Shown here piece by piece: positions 23,985 through 32,841 of a stretch of 33,677 bases of DNA. The stretch is taken from NCBI GenBank assembly GCA_022774705.1, contig JALFLM010000032.1:1-33677 (forward strand), in the 5' to 3' direction. A program made the translations under genes and the position numbers. The notes under the pieces are model-generated. The model was not told the DNA's origin, searched no databases, and saw nothing but the letters and a program-made list of their open reading frames with translations. The stretch is from Lachnospiraceae bacterium (GTDB lineage Bacteria > Bacillota > Clostridia > Lachnospirales > Lachnospiraceae). Position 1 is the first letter of the stretch. The number at the start of each line of letters is the position of its first letter.

Positions 23985-24479
23985 ATGGATGAAAAAGAAG
24001 CATCTGGAATGCAGGAAGAAATGATGACAGTGCTGGTAGTTGAGCCTATGAAAGAACCCTATGTCAAGAACATTCCGAATGCGCTGGAGGATCTGCAGCA
24101 GGCAGTAGGCGGTGACATTGAAATGACCTATCCATTCGAGGACGAGGTTGGAATCCTTTTAAATGGAAACGGGAAATTTGAAGGATTGCCCCTGAATCGG
24201 GCGTTATATGATGATCATGGACAGGTCTATGATGCGATAGCCGGGACTTTCCTTGTAGTAGGGCTGACAGAAGATGATTTTACTTCACTGACACCGGAGC
24301 AGATTGAAAAATTTAAAGAAAAATATCAGTCACCGGAAATTTTTACTTTGTTTAACGGGGAACTTCATGTGATGAAGATGCCGCAGCAGGAACAAAAAGA
24401 ACAGAAGGAAAGCAGGAAGAACGATGCACAACAGAAAAATCCGGCAAAGAAGAAAAACAGATCCGGGGATGCAAGATAA
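23985..24479 (+). CDS. DUF3846 domain protein
   Basis: In this 164-residue protein, residues 15-115 match the DUF3846 pattern: VEPMKEPYVKNIPNALEDLQ, DEVGILLNGNGK, the LNRALYD stretch and AGTFLVVG. A Gln/Glu/Lys-rich tail follows. DUF3846 proteins are common in phages and ICEs; their function is unknown. AGGAGG precedes the ATG. The last four codons run into a long gene-free stretch that appears to encode a structured RNA. Confidence 0.82.
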   Translation: MDEKEASGMQEEMMTVLVVEPMKEPYVKNIPNALEDLQQAVGGDIEMTYPFEDEVGILLNGNGKFEGLPLNRALYDDHGQVYDAIAGTFLVVGLTEDDFTSLTPEQIEKFKEKYQSPEIFTLFNGELHVMKMPQQEQKEQKESRKNDAQQKNPAKKKNRSGDAR

Positions 24480-24511
24480 AAAATTTTCTGTAGACTGAAT
24501 AAAAAAATATA

Positions 24512-24880
24512 CTGCCATCGGCTAGTAAGCAGAGGGACATCCCTCGGCTGTTCTTTGGCAAGTGAATATCGGCACTACAGGTACGTTCCCAACCGTAGAA
24601 GCGTGACAGCATGAGCGCCATGATTAAGTGAAGGGTAAAGATTCTTAGACTTGGAGCGAGGAAGCATAGCTGTGAATAAGGCGGTGGCAGCCTTTCGCCA
24701 GGATCACGGACGGGGGATAATGATACACGTTACCAGCCAAAGAGCGGAAGATGGACTCCGGGTTGTAATCAGAAAGACCCCCAGGACATCTGTGAGAGGC
24801 GGCAGGCCAGCCGTCCGCCTGTAGTGTCCCCTTTCCTGAAAGCAGGATGGTTCCGGGGGTGCGAGGTCAAATGCGGAACA
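24512..24880 (+). ncRNA. Probable structured non-coding RNA
   Basis: The 521-bp gap 24480-25000 has no convincing reading frame but is GC-richer and dense in helices. The clearest part is a three-way junction. ACCCCC (24777-24782) pairs with GGGGGT (24855-24860). Inside it GGACA (24784-24788) pairs with TGTCC (24825-24829) and is capped by AGGCGG/CCGCCT (24797-24802/24815-24820). A TCCTG/CAGGA hairpin with an AAAG loop lies at 24834-24847. Further stems are GAGGG/CCCTC (24532-24545) and CTAC..GTAG with GGT/ACC (24575-24598). It fits no RNA class I recognise and lacks group II intron domain V. The limits are approximate. Confidence 0.6.
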
Positions 24881-24934
24881 GCAAGATAAAATAATAGAAA
24901 TCAATGAAGAAGTGTGTCGTTGATATCAGATACC

Positions 24935-24962
24935 ATGCGGCTGTGGGAAACTACAGCCGTAT
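24935..24962 (+). other. Hairpin in the leader of the DUF4240 gene
   Basis: CGGCTGT (24938-24944) pairs with ACAGCCG (24953-24959), extendable by an AT and a G-T pair on each side. Only a weak T-rich stretch follows. It lies about 40 bp before the start codon at 25001, so it may be a partial terminator of the RNA or a translation control element. Confidence 0.5.
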
Positions 24963-25000
24963 TCTTGTGGTATTAACGTCACATCAAGGGGAGAGAACAG

Positions 25001-25726
25001 ATGGAAGAAACAAAAAGAAGTGGAATGAGCAAGGATCAATTCTGGAATCTGATTGAAAAAGCAAAGGAAGTCTGCGGCACCGATCTGGAGGCTTCGGCAG
25101 TGTGGATCAAGCAGCAGCTTTTCTATATGCCACCAGAGGATGTCCTGCAATTTCACAATCTTGTTTACAGTTATCGGGATGCGGCTTATAAGTATGGCTT
25201 ATGGACAGCGGCAGGTATTATGATGGAAACCGGGTGCAGTGATGACAGGTTTTCTGATTTTCGGATGTGGCTGATTGCCCAGGGGAAAGAAGTCTATCTG
25301 AATGCCTTAAAAGATCCGGATTCCCTTTCTGGCGTAACTCCGTATGGGTACTGCAGTTTTGAATCACTGGGATACATCTCATCGCAGGTCTACAGTGCCA
25401 TGAAAGGAAAAAATATCTATCAGGACAGTACGGCCAGAATGCAGATGGCATGCTATGAAGAGGTGATCCGGGATATTGTGTATCATCCTATGATCGAATA
25501 TCCGCTGGAATTGCCGGAAGCAATGGTGGTTTATCCAAAACTATGTGAATGTCATTTATCCGAGCAGGTAAAGAAAGCTCCACAGAAAGTAAAGACATGG
25601 AATGTTTCCAGGACAGATATCCGAAGGATGATGGCAAAGGGAAATGCTGCTATAAAGAACATGCAGGAGCAGGGACAAAAAGTACCGGATGTTGCAAGAG
25701 CTGTCCGTAAGGGAATGGTAAGATAA
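25001..25726 (+). CDS. DUF4240-like ICE protein
   Basis: The 241-residue soluble protein begins MSKDQFWNLIEKAKEVCG, the typical DUF4240 opening (an FW-x-L-I-x2-A motif). It continues with FHNLVYSYRDAAYKYGLW and a conserved FSDFRMWLIAQGKEVYLNAL block, then a basic C-terminus. The function is unknown; related proteins often accompany mobile elements and WGR-type proteins. AAGGGGAGAG precedes the ATG. The DinG-like helicase follows 21 bp later, indicating one operon. Confidence 0.72.
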   Translation: MEETKRSGMSKDQFWNLIEKAKEVCGTDLEASAVWIKQQLFYMPPEDVLQFHNLVYSYRDAAYKYGLWTAAGIMMETGCSDDRFSDFRMWLIAQGKEVYLNALKDPDSLSGVTPYGYCSFESLGYISSQVYSAMKGKNIYQDSTARMQMACYEEVIRDIVYHPMIEYPLELPEAMVVYPKLCECHLSEQVKKAPQKVKTWNVSRTDIRRMMAKGNAAIKNMQEQGQKVPDVARAVRKGMVR

Positions 25727-25747
25727 GCTTTCCGGCAAGGAGAAATA

Positions 25748-27724
25748 ATGTGTTATAAAAATGAATATCAGAAAAGGGCGCATGGCGAAGTGGAAAGGAT
25801 CTTTCGGGAACTTCTCCCAGAAGCCGGGCTTCATGTAAGAGAAGAACAAATTCGTCTCTGCCATGAAATGCTGGATGCCCTTATGAAAAATGAGATCACG
25901 CTCTGTGATGCAGGAGTCGGTATCGGAAAGACCTATGCCTATCTGACAGCCTGCATCCTGATGCGGAAATATAGTGTACTGCATTCCGGCTATTCGGGAT
26001 GCGACAGGCGGCCTGTGGTGGTATCCACTTCCAGTATCGCCTTACAGAAAGCAATCATAGAAGAATATGTTCCTTTCTTATCGGAGGTACTGTTAAAAGC
26101 AGATCTGCTTCAGGGAGAATTAAAAGCAGTCGTCCGCAAGGGAAAGGAACACTTTGTATGCGATTACAGGCTGGCCCAGAGATTAGAGGCAGTCCGGGAC
26201 AAGAATAAAAATCAGGCACAGATGGAGGCATTGAAGTTCCTCCGGCATAACTTTGATTTAGATTCCGTACATAACCTGAGCGGTTTTGACCGCAGGCTGG
26301 TGTGCGTACCGAAATTCTGCCCCAGGGAGTGTCCGGGGAAAGCAGGATGCCGTTATCAGAAGCATCTGGATATTTCCAGGAAAGAGGACATTTTTTTACA
26401 GATCTGCAATCACAATTATCTTCTGGCAGATGCCATGCACCGGGCGAATGGGTACCGGCCGCTTCTGGCAGATTACAGGGCTCTGGTTGTGGATGAGGCT
26501 CACAAGCTCCCGGAAGCTGCCAGCCAGATGTATGGACGAAGCATTGGTAGGGAAGATGTGCAGGAAATCCGTTATTTTTTAGCCAGGGAGCATAAGGGAA
26601 CAGAAGGAAAATGGCTGCAGGAAGGATTTAACACTCTTCAGGAAGAAATCCGAAAGCACCGGAAAGATGGCATCGAAGACATGGCTGGAAAAGAAAGTTT
26701 TTATTTTCCGCCGGGAGCTGGCACAGCCTTAGCCCAGATGCAGGAAAGGCTTCAGCTTATGATCAAAAGGCTCGCCGGGAACATTCCTTACTGGATCTTT
26801 CGGCGGCTGGAAGAGATGGAAGAGCTGTTCGGCTGGTTTTTAAAGAACGACAAAAGGTATATTTTATTTTTACAGCAGGACAGCCGGGAACATTTAACTT
26901 TTATGGCGGTTAACCGGGAGATCCCGAAATATCTGGACGCCACTTTATGGAGCCGGGGATTTCCGGCGATCTTAACCAGCGGCACCTTAAAAGCCGGAAA
27001 CGGTTTTGCAAGGACCAGACAGATGACCGGGCTGGAAAAAGAAACGGGCGTCCGGGAGTGTGTGGCAGAATCCCCCTTCTGCTACAAAGAGAACTGTCTG
27101 CTTTACATCCCGGAGCATTTAAAACCAAGGAAAAAGGGAAGCCGGGAAGAGGCCGAACAGCTTGCCGGACAGATCCGTGATCTGGTGTGTTCCACTTACG
27201 GGCATACGCTGGTACTGTTCACATCTTATACCCTGATGGGAAATGTGCAGCAGCTTTTGCGGGATCAGATCCCGTTCCCGATGGTGCAGGTATGGAGAAA
27301 CTCTCAGGAAGAGATCGCACGGTTTAAGAAGATGGAGAATGCAGTGCTGTTCGCAGCCGGCTCCTGCTGGGAAGGTGTGGACTTTCCGGGGGACATGGTA
27401 TCCTCTCTCATTATCGTAAAACTGCCGTTTTCTGTTCCGGACCCCATCCATGAAGCACAGAAGGAACAGTACCGATCCCTGGAATCCTATATCCAGACCA
27501 TCGTAGTCCCGGATATGCAGAAGAAACTGCGCCAGGGATTCGGCCGGGCGATCCGCACAGAGCAGGACACCTGCGTTGTGTCTATTTTAGACCACCGAGC
27601 CACGAAGAAAGGCAGGTACCGGAGTGATGTTCTGGATGCCCTGCCAAAGTGCCGGATGGCAGAGCGAATCGAAGAGGTAGAAGATTTCATTCGAAGCCGG
27701 AAGGTGGAGCGTTACTACAGCTGA
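25748..27724 (+). CDS. DinG/XPD-like iron-sulfur DNA helicase
   Basis: This 658-residue superfamily 2 helicase has Walker A GVGIGKT (56-62), four cluster cysteines Cys138, Cys191, Cys195 and Cys201, a DEAH box (249-252, VVDEAHKL), the helicase C-terminal GSCWEGVDFPGD motif and the arginine-finger region GFGRAIRTEQD. DinG enzymes unwind R-loops, D-loops and 5'-overhang duplexes. Several mobile elements, including plasmid type IV CRISPR loci, carry one, but no cas gene is near here. A role in ICE DNA processing or conflict with host replication is inferred. The gene appears intact. Confidence 0.9.
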   Translation: MCYKNEYQKRAHGEVERIFRELLPEAGLHVREEQIRLCHEMLDALMKNEITLCDAGVGIGKTYAYLTACILMRKYSVLHSGYSGCDRRPVVVSTSSIALQKAIIEEYVPFLSEVLLKADLLQGELKAVVRKGKEHFVCDYRLAQRLEAVRDKNKNQAQMEALKFLRHNFDLDSVHNLSGFDRRLVCVPKFCPRECPGKAGCRYQKHLDISRKEDIFLQICNHNYLLADAMHRANGYRPLLADYRALVVDEAHKLPEAASQMYGRSIGREDVQEIRYFLAREHKGTEGKWLQEGFNTLQEEIRKHRKDGIEDMAGKESFYFPPGAGTALAQMQERLQLMIKRLAGNIPYWIFRRLEEMEELFGWFLKNDKRYILFLQQDSREHLTFMAVNREIPKYLDATLWSRGFPAILTSGTLKAGNGFARTRQMTGLEKETGVRECVAESPFCYKENCLLYIPEHLKPRKKGSREEAEQLAGQIRDLVCSTYGHTLVLFTSYTLMGNVQQLLRDQIPFPMVQVWRNSQEEIARFKKMENAVLFAAGSCWEGVDFPGDMVSSLIIVKLPFSVPDPIHEAQKEQYRSLESYIQTIVVPDMQKKLRQGFGRAIRTEQDTCVVSILDHRATKKGRYRSDVLDALPKCRMAERIEEVEDFIRSRKVERYYS

Positions 27725-27890
27725 GAGCAATCGCAGTGTTGTTGGTTCTGCCCAGATCTGGACGGCAGATAGGACAAAAAGTTTAGTGGTATTTCAGGGA
27801 CGGTTTTGACCGAATTGGTGGTATTGGTGATAGCTTTATCGGCATGAGTTGGGTATACTGTGTATAGCGTTAGAGGAAAGGAGGCAGTTC
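27725..27890. other. Gap before the recombinase module
   Basis: No gene is seen. It contains a CTGCC...GGCAG stem around 27749-27765, a CGGTTTTGACCG dyad near 27801-27812 and a TATACT (27854-27859) that could be a -10 box for the recombinases but lacks a good -35. It could hold regulatory or arm-type recombinase sites. Confidence 0.3.
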
Positions 27891-29018
27891 ATGAGCTACA
27901 AAGTAGAAACGATAAAAGATGGAACAGAAAGATATTTTTACATCCGAGATCTTGATACGATGGCAATCGAAGAACTGCCGAGCAAATATCTGATGCACAA
28001 GATTAAATGCAGACGGTCACCAAATACCGTAAAGCGATCCGCCTTTGCCATCTGCTATTATATGGGCTACATGGAAGAAAAGGAAATGGAGCTTACTGAA
28101 GTCTACCAGCTGGACTATGAAGAACAGACAGAGCATTTTGTGGGGTTCTTATACTGGCTCAGAGTTGGAAATCACACGAAACAATCCAATGGAAAAATGA
28201 AGAAATGTCCAAATCAAGGAACCTGCAACGCATACTTAAAAGATGTGTTCAGGTTCTATTTATTTATTGAGGCGGAATACGAACAGTATGGCAGCCTCAA
28301 GACATTATCTTATAACCAGATCATCGCAGTCGATCAGGTCGGTGTTAAAAAGGTGCTTCGAAATCATTCTTTTAAAGGCTATCTAAAAGAGGAAGAACAT
28401 CGTGGCAGGGCAGCAAAGGAAAATCAGATTGTGACGATCCTGCAGGCGTGTACCAACCGCCGGGATCAGCTTCTGCTGCTTTTATTAGCAGAGACCGGAT
28501 ACCGGATCGGGGAACTGCTGGGAGTAAAATATGTCAAGGACATTGATTACAAGAACCACATGATCCGGGTGTGCTTCCGGGAAGATAACGAGAACGAAGC
28601 AAGAGCCAAGAATGCGGAATACCGGAGTGCCAAGATAAGCAATGACACTTTTGAATTCCTGATGGATTATCTGGCAAGGTACCGGAAAATCCTGCAACAT
28701 CAGGATTACCTGTTTGTAAATATTATGGGAGATGGCATTGGAAAACCCTTAAAGGTAGACAGTGTATACGATATGCTGGATCGGATGGAAAAGAAAACCG
28801 GAGTCAAGATCACACCTCACATGCTCCGCCACTATTTTGCAAATATGCGAAAGGATGCAGGATGGCAATTGGAGATGATCAGTCAGGCACTGGGACACAA
28901 GCATCTGGATACCACGATGAAGTATCTGGACTGGCTGGATGACGAGTTGGTAGAAGCAAGCAACGAGTTTTATGAACGGCATTCTGCTATTTACGGAGCA
29001 GACCGTCTGCTGGAATAG
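27891..29018 (+). CDS. Tyrosine recombinase 1, Tn554 TnpA-like
   Basis: This 375-residue site-specific recombinase has the catalytic residues Arg205 (TGYRIGE), His310 and Arg313 (HMLRHYF), the LGHKHLDTT histidine and nucleophile Tyr345 (MKYLDW). The N-terminal part (1-170) is a core-binding SAM-like domain. The size is near Tn554 TnpA. AGGAGG supports the ATG at 27891; an upstream in-frame start at 27849 has none. It is the first of three adjacent recombinases that probably act together to integrate and excise the element. GC content is intermediate between the backbone and the following two. Confidence 0.92.
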   Translation: MSYKVETIKDGTERYFYIRDLDTMAIEELPSKYLMHKIKCRRSPNTVKRSAFAICYYMGYMEEKEMELTEVYQLDYEEQTEHFVGFLYWLRVGNHTKQSNGKMKKCPNQGTCNAYLKDVFRFYLFIEAEYEQYGSLKTLSYNQIIAVDQVGVKKVLRNHSFKGYLKEEEHRGRAAKENQIVTILQACTNRRDQLLLLLLAETGYRIGELLGVKYVKDIDYKNHMIRVCFREDNENEARAKNAEYRSAKISNDTFEFLMDYLARYRKILQHQDYLFVNIMGDGIGKPLKVDSVYDMLDRMEKKTGVKITPHMLRHYFANMRKDAGWQLEMISQALGHKHLDTTMKYLDWLDDELVEASNEFYERHSAIYGADRLLE

Positions 29019-29030
29019 GAGGTGTGAAAA

Positions 29031-30788
29031 ATGCCTGTATATTTACTACAGCAGGCAGAACACAGGACTGAATATCAAGAGGACATTGAAAAGAAGAAGC
29101 AGGAACTATATGCAGAGATCGATTCACTTCCGATACAGATAAAAGTAAAAACACCAGTTAATCATGTGAAAAAATTTCTGACAGACAGAGAAGTCTGGAT
29201 TTTAACAGAAATGGATTATGAACTGCGGATTTCTTACGAGCAATATTTAAGAAAAAAATTGAAGCCTGATAAGATCATGTGGTATCTGAGCATATATGAT
29301 GCTATAAAACAACAGCATATATACCGGCAGATGCAGACACTGACTGGAAAAAGATTTTATGAATGGCGATACCAGAATAAAGTTTTTTACCTGAAATATT
29401 ATCCGGATCAACAGATTGCCGAGAATTTTAAATATACCAATGTTCTCAGGGTTTTGGTATGGGATTTCAAGAAGAATTGTTCCGAAATACTAAAACGACA
29501 AATTTTTGCTACGTTGAGTCACATTGTGGCAAAGACTTCGGAAAGTATAGCATATAAAAATAACAGATTGAAGGCGTTAAATATACTATATGATTCCTGT
29601 GCCCGGCAAAATATTCAGGATATTGGAGTGCTGGAAATAAGGCAGATTCAAACAATTTCCCAAGATTTTGCAGATACAAAAAATAAAACGCTAATGAGGC
29701 ATTTAAGTATTATAGAGGAATGCAGAAAAGATGCTTTTATGCAGCAGGAACGGATTCAATGGGATGCCACGGTCTGGTACATAGAAAAGTTTCATTTAGA
29801 TAAGAGTCGCATTAACGAAAGTAGCTCGCTAAAAAGTATTTCTTTTATGGAGATAAGAGAGTTGCAGAACCGTAAAATCCTGCAGGAATACATGAAATAT
29901 GAGCTTGGTGTGACTGGACAGGCAGTAAGCACAATTCGTAACAGATTTATATTTATAAGGAATTTTCTGGAAATGCTTGAGCAGGAAAATATCCTTGCTG
30001 TAGATGCAAAGGCAGAACATTTGGAACAATATGCAAAGAGCCTTCGGGAGCGGAAAATACAGGCGAAAGGTTTTAATGAGAGGATATTCGGTATAGGACA
30101 TTTCTTTAAATTTATGGAAGTCCGGAAGTATATTCCCAAAATGCCATTTCGTATAGAGTATTTCCAGCAAAAGGTAATAACAGTACATCATGACCGAAGT
30201 GTAGAAGAAACCGTATATATGGAGATTTTAAAAAAATTATATCTTTTTCCAGAACGGCTTCGGTGTATGTTCCTGCATCTATGGTGCCTGGGACTTCGGG
30301 CAAGTGAAGTGTGTACCTTAAAAGGAAATGCTTATTACCAGCAGGGGAAGGATTGCTGGATTCAGGTATATCAGGTGAAAATGAAAAATTATAAGAAAAT
30401 ACCAATACCAAAAGCATTATACCAGCTTATGGAAGTATATCTGAAGAAAAATGGAACCAGGCCGGAAGAATATATTTTTCAAAATACGAAAGGTGGAGCT
30501 TGTTATTATAGTACGTTTCGCCACCAGATGCTAAAGGCATGCAGAGAAAATGAGATAGCGAATGGAGAATATATTTTTAAAGCGCATGACTATCGACATA
30601 CAGTAGCTACCATGTTTTATGACAATGATGTATCACTCCAGAGCATTCGTGACTATCTCGGACACACCTATGAAGAAATGACAAGGCAGTACATTGATTA
30701 TATGCCAAAGAAAATTGCACAGGCAAATGAAGAATTTTTCAGTATGCAGGAGAGCAGCTTGGCTTCGTGGCTGAAGAAAGGGGAATGA
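29031..30788 (+). CDS. Tyrosine recombinase 2, Tn554 TnpB-like
   Basis: The 585-residue recombinase has a long N-terminal region (1-380), then the catalytic domain with Arg423 (LGLRASEVC), His519 and Arg522 (HDYRHTVAT), LGHTYEEMT and nucleophile Tyr554. The length is close to Tn554 TnpB. GGAGG (29018-29022) precedes the ATG. It is AT-richer than recombinase 1. The stop is separated by one base from the next start, so the three genes are co-translated. Confidence 0.92.
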   Translation: MPVYLLQQAEHRTEYQEDIEKKKQELYAEIDSLPIQIKVKTPVNHVKKFLTDREVWILTEMDYELRISYEQYLRKKLKPDKIMWYLSIYDAIKQQHIYRQMQTLTGKRFYEWRYQNKVFYLKYYPDQQIAENFKYTNVLRVLVWDFKKNCSEILKRQIFATLSHIVAKTSESIAYKNNRLKALNILYDSCARQNIQDIGVLEIRQIQTISQDFADTKNKTLMRHLSIIEECRKDAFMQQERIQWDATVWYIEKFHLDKSRINESSSLKSISFMEIRELQNRKILQEYMKYELGVTGQAVSTIRNRFIFIRNFLEMLEQENILAVDAKAEHLEQYAKSLRERKIQAKGFNERIFGIGHFFKFMEVRKYIPKMPFRIEYFQQKVITVHHDRSVEETVYMEILKKLYLFPERLRCMFLHLWCLGLRASEVCTLKGNAYYQQGKDCWIQVYQVKMKNYKKIPIPKALYQLMEVYLKKNGTRPEEYIFQNTKGGACYYSTFRHQMLKACRENEIANGEYIFKAHDYRHTVATMFYDNDVSLQSIRDYLGHTYEEMTRQYIDYMPKKIAQANEEFFSMQESSLASWLKKGE

Positions 30789-30789
30789 A

Positions 30790-32289
30790 ATGGAAAGCGA
30801 TGTCATTTACTTTAGAGAATTTCCAAATTGTATAAAAGAAGGAAAACATAAAGATAATGGAAAATTTGATTTGTCACTGCTTCCAACACAGACACTAAAA
30901 GAAGAATTCCGAAGTTACATTATGTATCGTGGCAAGATTGGGAATTATTCAAAATTGCGTTTTGACAGACTCAATTATAACTGCATTGTAAAGTTTTTAA
31001 ACAATAGAATAAATCGAAATATCAACAGCCTTAGTGATCGCACAGAAGAAAAATGGATAACACTTCTAAAAGGCTGGATGATGGAACAGGGAATTTCGAC
31101 TACCAAGAAGAAAAAAAGTGTCTATGGAACTGTTACTTATGGCGAAGCAGAAAAAATATTGTATTTTAGAAGAATCCTGAAGTATTTGGAACCAGAGGAC
31201 TTAAGGGATGAGATAGAAAAGGATGTCTGGATACTAAAAAATTTGGATATAGAAATTCGATATAATCCTATTTATAACATAGAAACCCTGAACTTCAGGA
31301 AAATATACCAGCCAGATATCCGGGAAGAATGCAAAAAAGCTGTTTACATGAATCTGAAATATGAAGCGATAGGAACAATAGCTGGAGAATTGACAATAAT
31401 GAGGAAATTCTCGGCATACTTAAAAAGGGAATATCCTGGAATTAAAAGCTGCAGTGAAATAGATCGGGATATACTGGAAGGATTCCTGATTAGCCTGACA
31501 ACATCACAAACATCAGGAGCCGGAAATAGTTCGTATGTACTTTCATTAAGGCGGCAGTTAGAAACAATTGGGAAAATTTACGGTTATGAAAGGCTGGAGC
31601 ACTTATTTATCAATACCGATATTCCACCGGAAGTAAATGCGGAATTTAAGGTGTATTCTGATGCAGAGATGAAAAGACTGAATGCAGAAATTACGAAGAT
31701 GGATGTACAGATTGCAAGATGCCTCCTGATACATCAGATGCTTGGAACCAGAATATCCGATACACTTACTTTAAGAAAAGACTGCCTGATAAAAGAAAAT
31801 GGGAAGTATCTAATTGAAATATATCAGGTCAAAACCAAGCGGTACAAAAAGCCGATTAGTAATGAACTGGCAAAATTGATACAGCGATCCATTGAATACA
31901 CACAGGAAAAATTCAAAGATACAAAATACATATTTGTAGACGAGAATGCTCCTAGCCGACCGATGCAGTACATGTCGATGAAATCCAAAGTCATGTCTAT
32001 GATACAGGAAAAAGAACTAAAGGATGACAATGGAATGCTATTCGGATTTGGAACGCATATGTTCCGGCATTACTATGGAGTTAAACTGACAGAAATGCAT
32101 CTGGATGACTGGACAATAGCGAGGCTGCTGGGACATAAAAGACTGGGAAATGTACAGCATTACCGAAAGATGAGCAATCAGAGAATGGCAGATGAAACCA
32201 GAGAAATCCGGCAGATGATGAGTGACATCATTTATACAATTTTGGACGGATGGGGAGAAGAATATGAACAAATACGACAAGATGATTGA
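30790..32289 (+). CDS. Tyrosine recombinase 3
   Basis: The 499-residue recombinase has Arg321 (GTRISDT), His423 and Arg426 (HMFRHYYG), LGHKRLGNV and nucleophile Tyr458 (QHYRKM), so all catalytic positions are kept. Classical Tn554 has only two recombinases plus TnpC; this third one is an addition seen in other Firmicute elements. AAGGGGA precedes the ATG. The 3' end overlaps the TnpC-like gene by 26 bp. Confidence 0.9.
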   Translation: MESDVIYFREFPNCIKEGKHKDNGKFDLSLLPTQTLKEEFRSYIMYRGKIGNYSKLRFDRLNYNCIVKFLNNRINRNINSLSDRTEEKWITLLKGWMMEQGISTTKKKKSVYGTVTYGEAEKILYFRRILKYLEPEDLRDEIEKDVWILKNLDIEIRYNPIYNIETLNFRKIYQPDIREECKKAVYMNLKYEAIGTIAGELTIMRKFSAYLKREYPGIKSCSEIDRDILEGFLISLTTSQTSGAGNSSYVLSLRRQLETIGKIYGYERLEHLFINTDIPPEVNAEFKVYSDAEMKRLNAEITKMDVQIARCLLIHQMLGTRISDTLTLRKDCLIKENGKYLIEIYQVKTKRYKKPISNELAKLIQRSIEYTQEKFKDTKYIFVDENAPSRPMQYMSMKSKVMSMIQEKELKDDNGMLFGFGTHMFRHYYGVKLTEMHLDDWTIARLLGHKRLGNVQHYRKMSNQRMADETREIRQMMSDIIYTILDGWGEEYEQIRQDD

Positions 32290-32647
32290 AGAAAACCAGA
32301 GGAAGAGTAAAGAAAAAATTGGTCTTGCCCAGCATGCAATCCAGGATATGCTGGCAAATAAAGAACGTATTACAGTGTCAAAACTGATGAAGAAAACCGG
32401 ATTGTCCAGAGGGTTCTTTTATAAAAATCCAACCATCCGGGATCTTATGAGCCAGGCAATCGAAGAACAGGCCGGGATGATAGATCCAAGGAGAGAAATC
32501 CTGAACATGGCAATGGAAAAGCAGATTGATTTGTTGAACCAGAAAGTAGCAGCCCTGACAAGAGAAAACAGTGAGTTGAAGAAAAAGAATGAAAAGCTGC
32601 AGAAGGCATTGAAACGACAGGATTTGAATTTTATCAAAAACTTATAA
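32264..32647 (+). CDS. TnpC-like / DUF6262 transposition accessory protein
   Basis: This basic protein of 127 residues has a TetR-like helix-turn-helix pattern (ITVSKLMKKTGLSRGFFYKNP, residues about 34-54) and a C-terminal coiled coil (VAALTRENSELKKKNEKLQKAL). This is the layout of Tn554 TnpC, which aids recombination and orientation. The start at 32264 follows GGGGAGAAG; a frame-open start at 32222 lacks one. It is the last gene of the recombinase operon and precedes a terminator. Confidence 0.82.
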   Translation: MNKYDKMIEENQRKSKEKIGLAQHAIQDMLANKERITVSKLMKKTGLSRGFFYKNPTIRDLMSQAIEEQAGMIDPRREILNMAMEKQIDLLNQKVAALTRENSELKKKNEKLQKALKRQDLNFIKNL

Positions 32648-32670
32648 TATCGAAAACAATCAGATGTAAG

Positions 32671-32693
32671 AGATGTGTGCAGACACATCTTTT
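32671..32693 (+). terminator. Terminator of the recombinase operon
   Basis: AGATGTGT (32671-32678) and ACACATCT (32683-32690) form a perfect 8-bp stem with a GCAG loop followed by TTT, 24 bp after the TnpC-like stop. Confidence 0.75.
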
Positions 32694-32741
32694 CATCGTT
32701 GAGAATAAAAGATTATACGCAAAATGCATAACTGAACATTC

Positions 32742-32813
32742 CGGCAAAGCATTTGACGGATAAGGCAAAGACGGATATGATAAAGGAAAGAGCAACACAA
32801 AACACAGTTTTGT
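32742..32813. repeat. Direct repeats and dyad at the ICE right end
   Basis: GACGGATA occurs at 32755-32762 and 32770-32777, each near a GGCAAAG (32743-32749 and 32763-32769). A dyad ACAAAAC (32797-32803)/GTTTTGT (32807-32813) with a 3-nt centre follows. They lie between the recombinase terminator and the interrupted portal gene, where recombinase-binding sites are expected. The assignment as att arm sites is inferred. Confidence 0.45.
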
Positions 32814-32841
32814 ATGCCGTTAAGCCCAGTAAAATCAAGGC

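Noticed and set aside
24330-24621. Small minus-strand frames next to the DUF3846 gene
   Set aside because: They run antisense to the DUF3846 tail and into the structured RNA; no ribosome site or family resemblance.
24480-25000. Group II intron or retroelement
   Set aside because: No GUGYG start, no domain V-like hairpin and no reverse transcriptase frame; the stems fit a different RNA.
25748-27724. Type IV CRISPR locus suggested by the DinG-like helicase
   Set aside because: No csf-type cas genes and no repeat-spacer array are present nearby; DinG-like helicases are common in ICEs.
29792-30191. Minus-strand frames within recombinase 2
   Set aside because: They are antisense to a recombinase with all catalytic residues and have no support.
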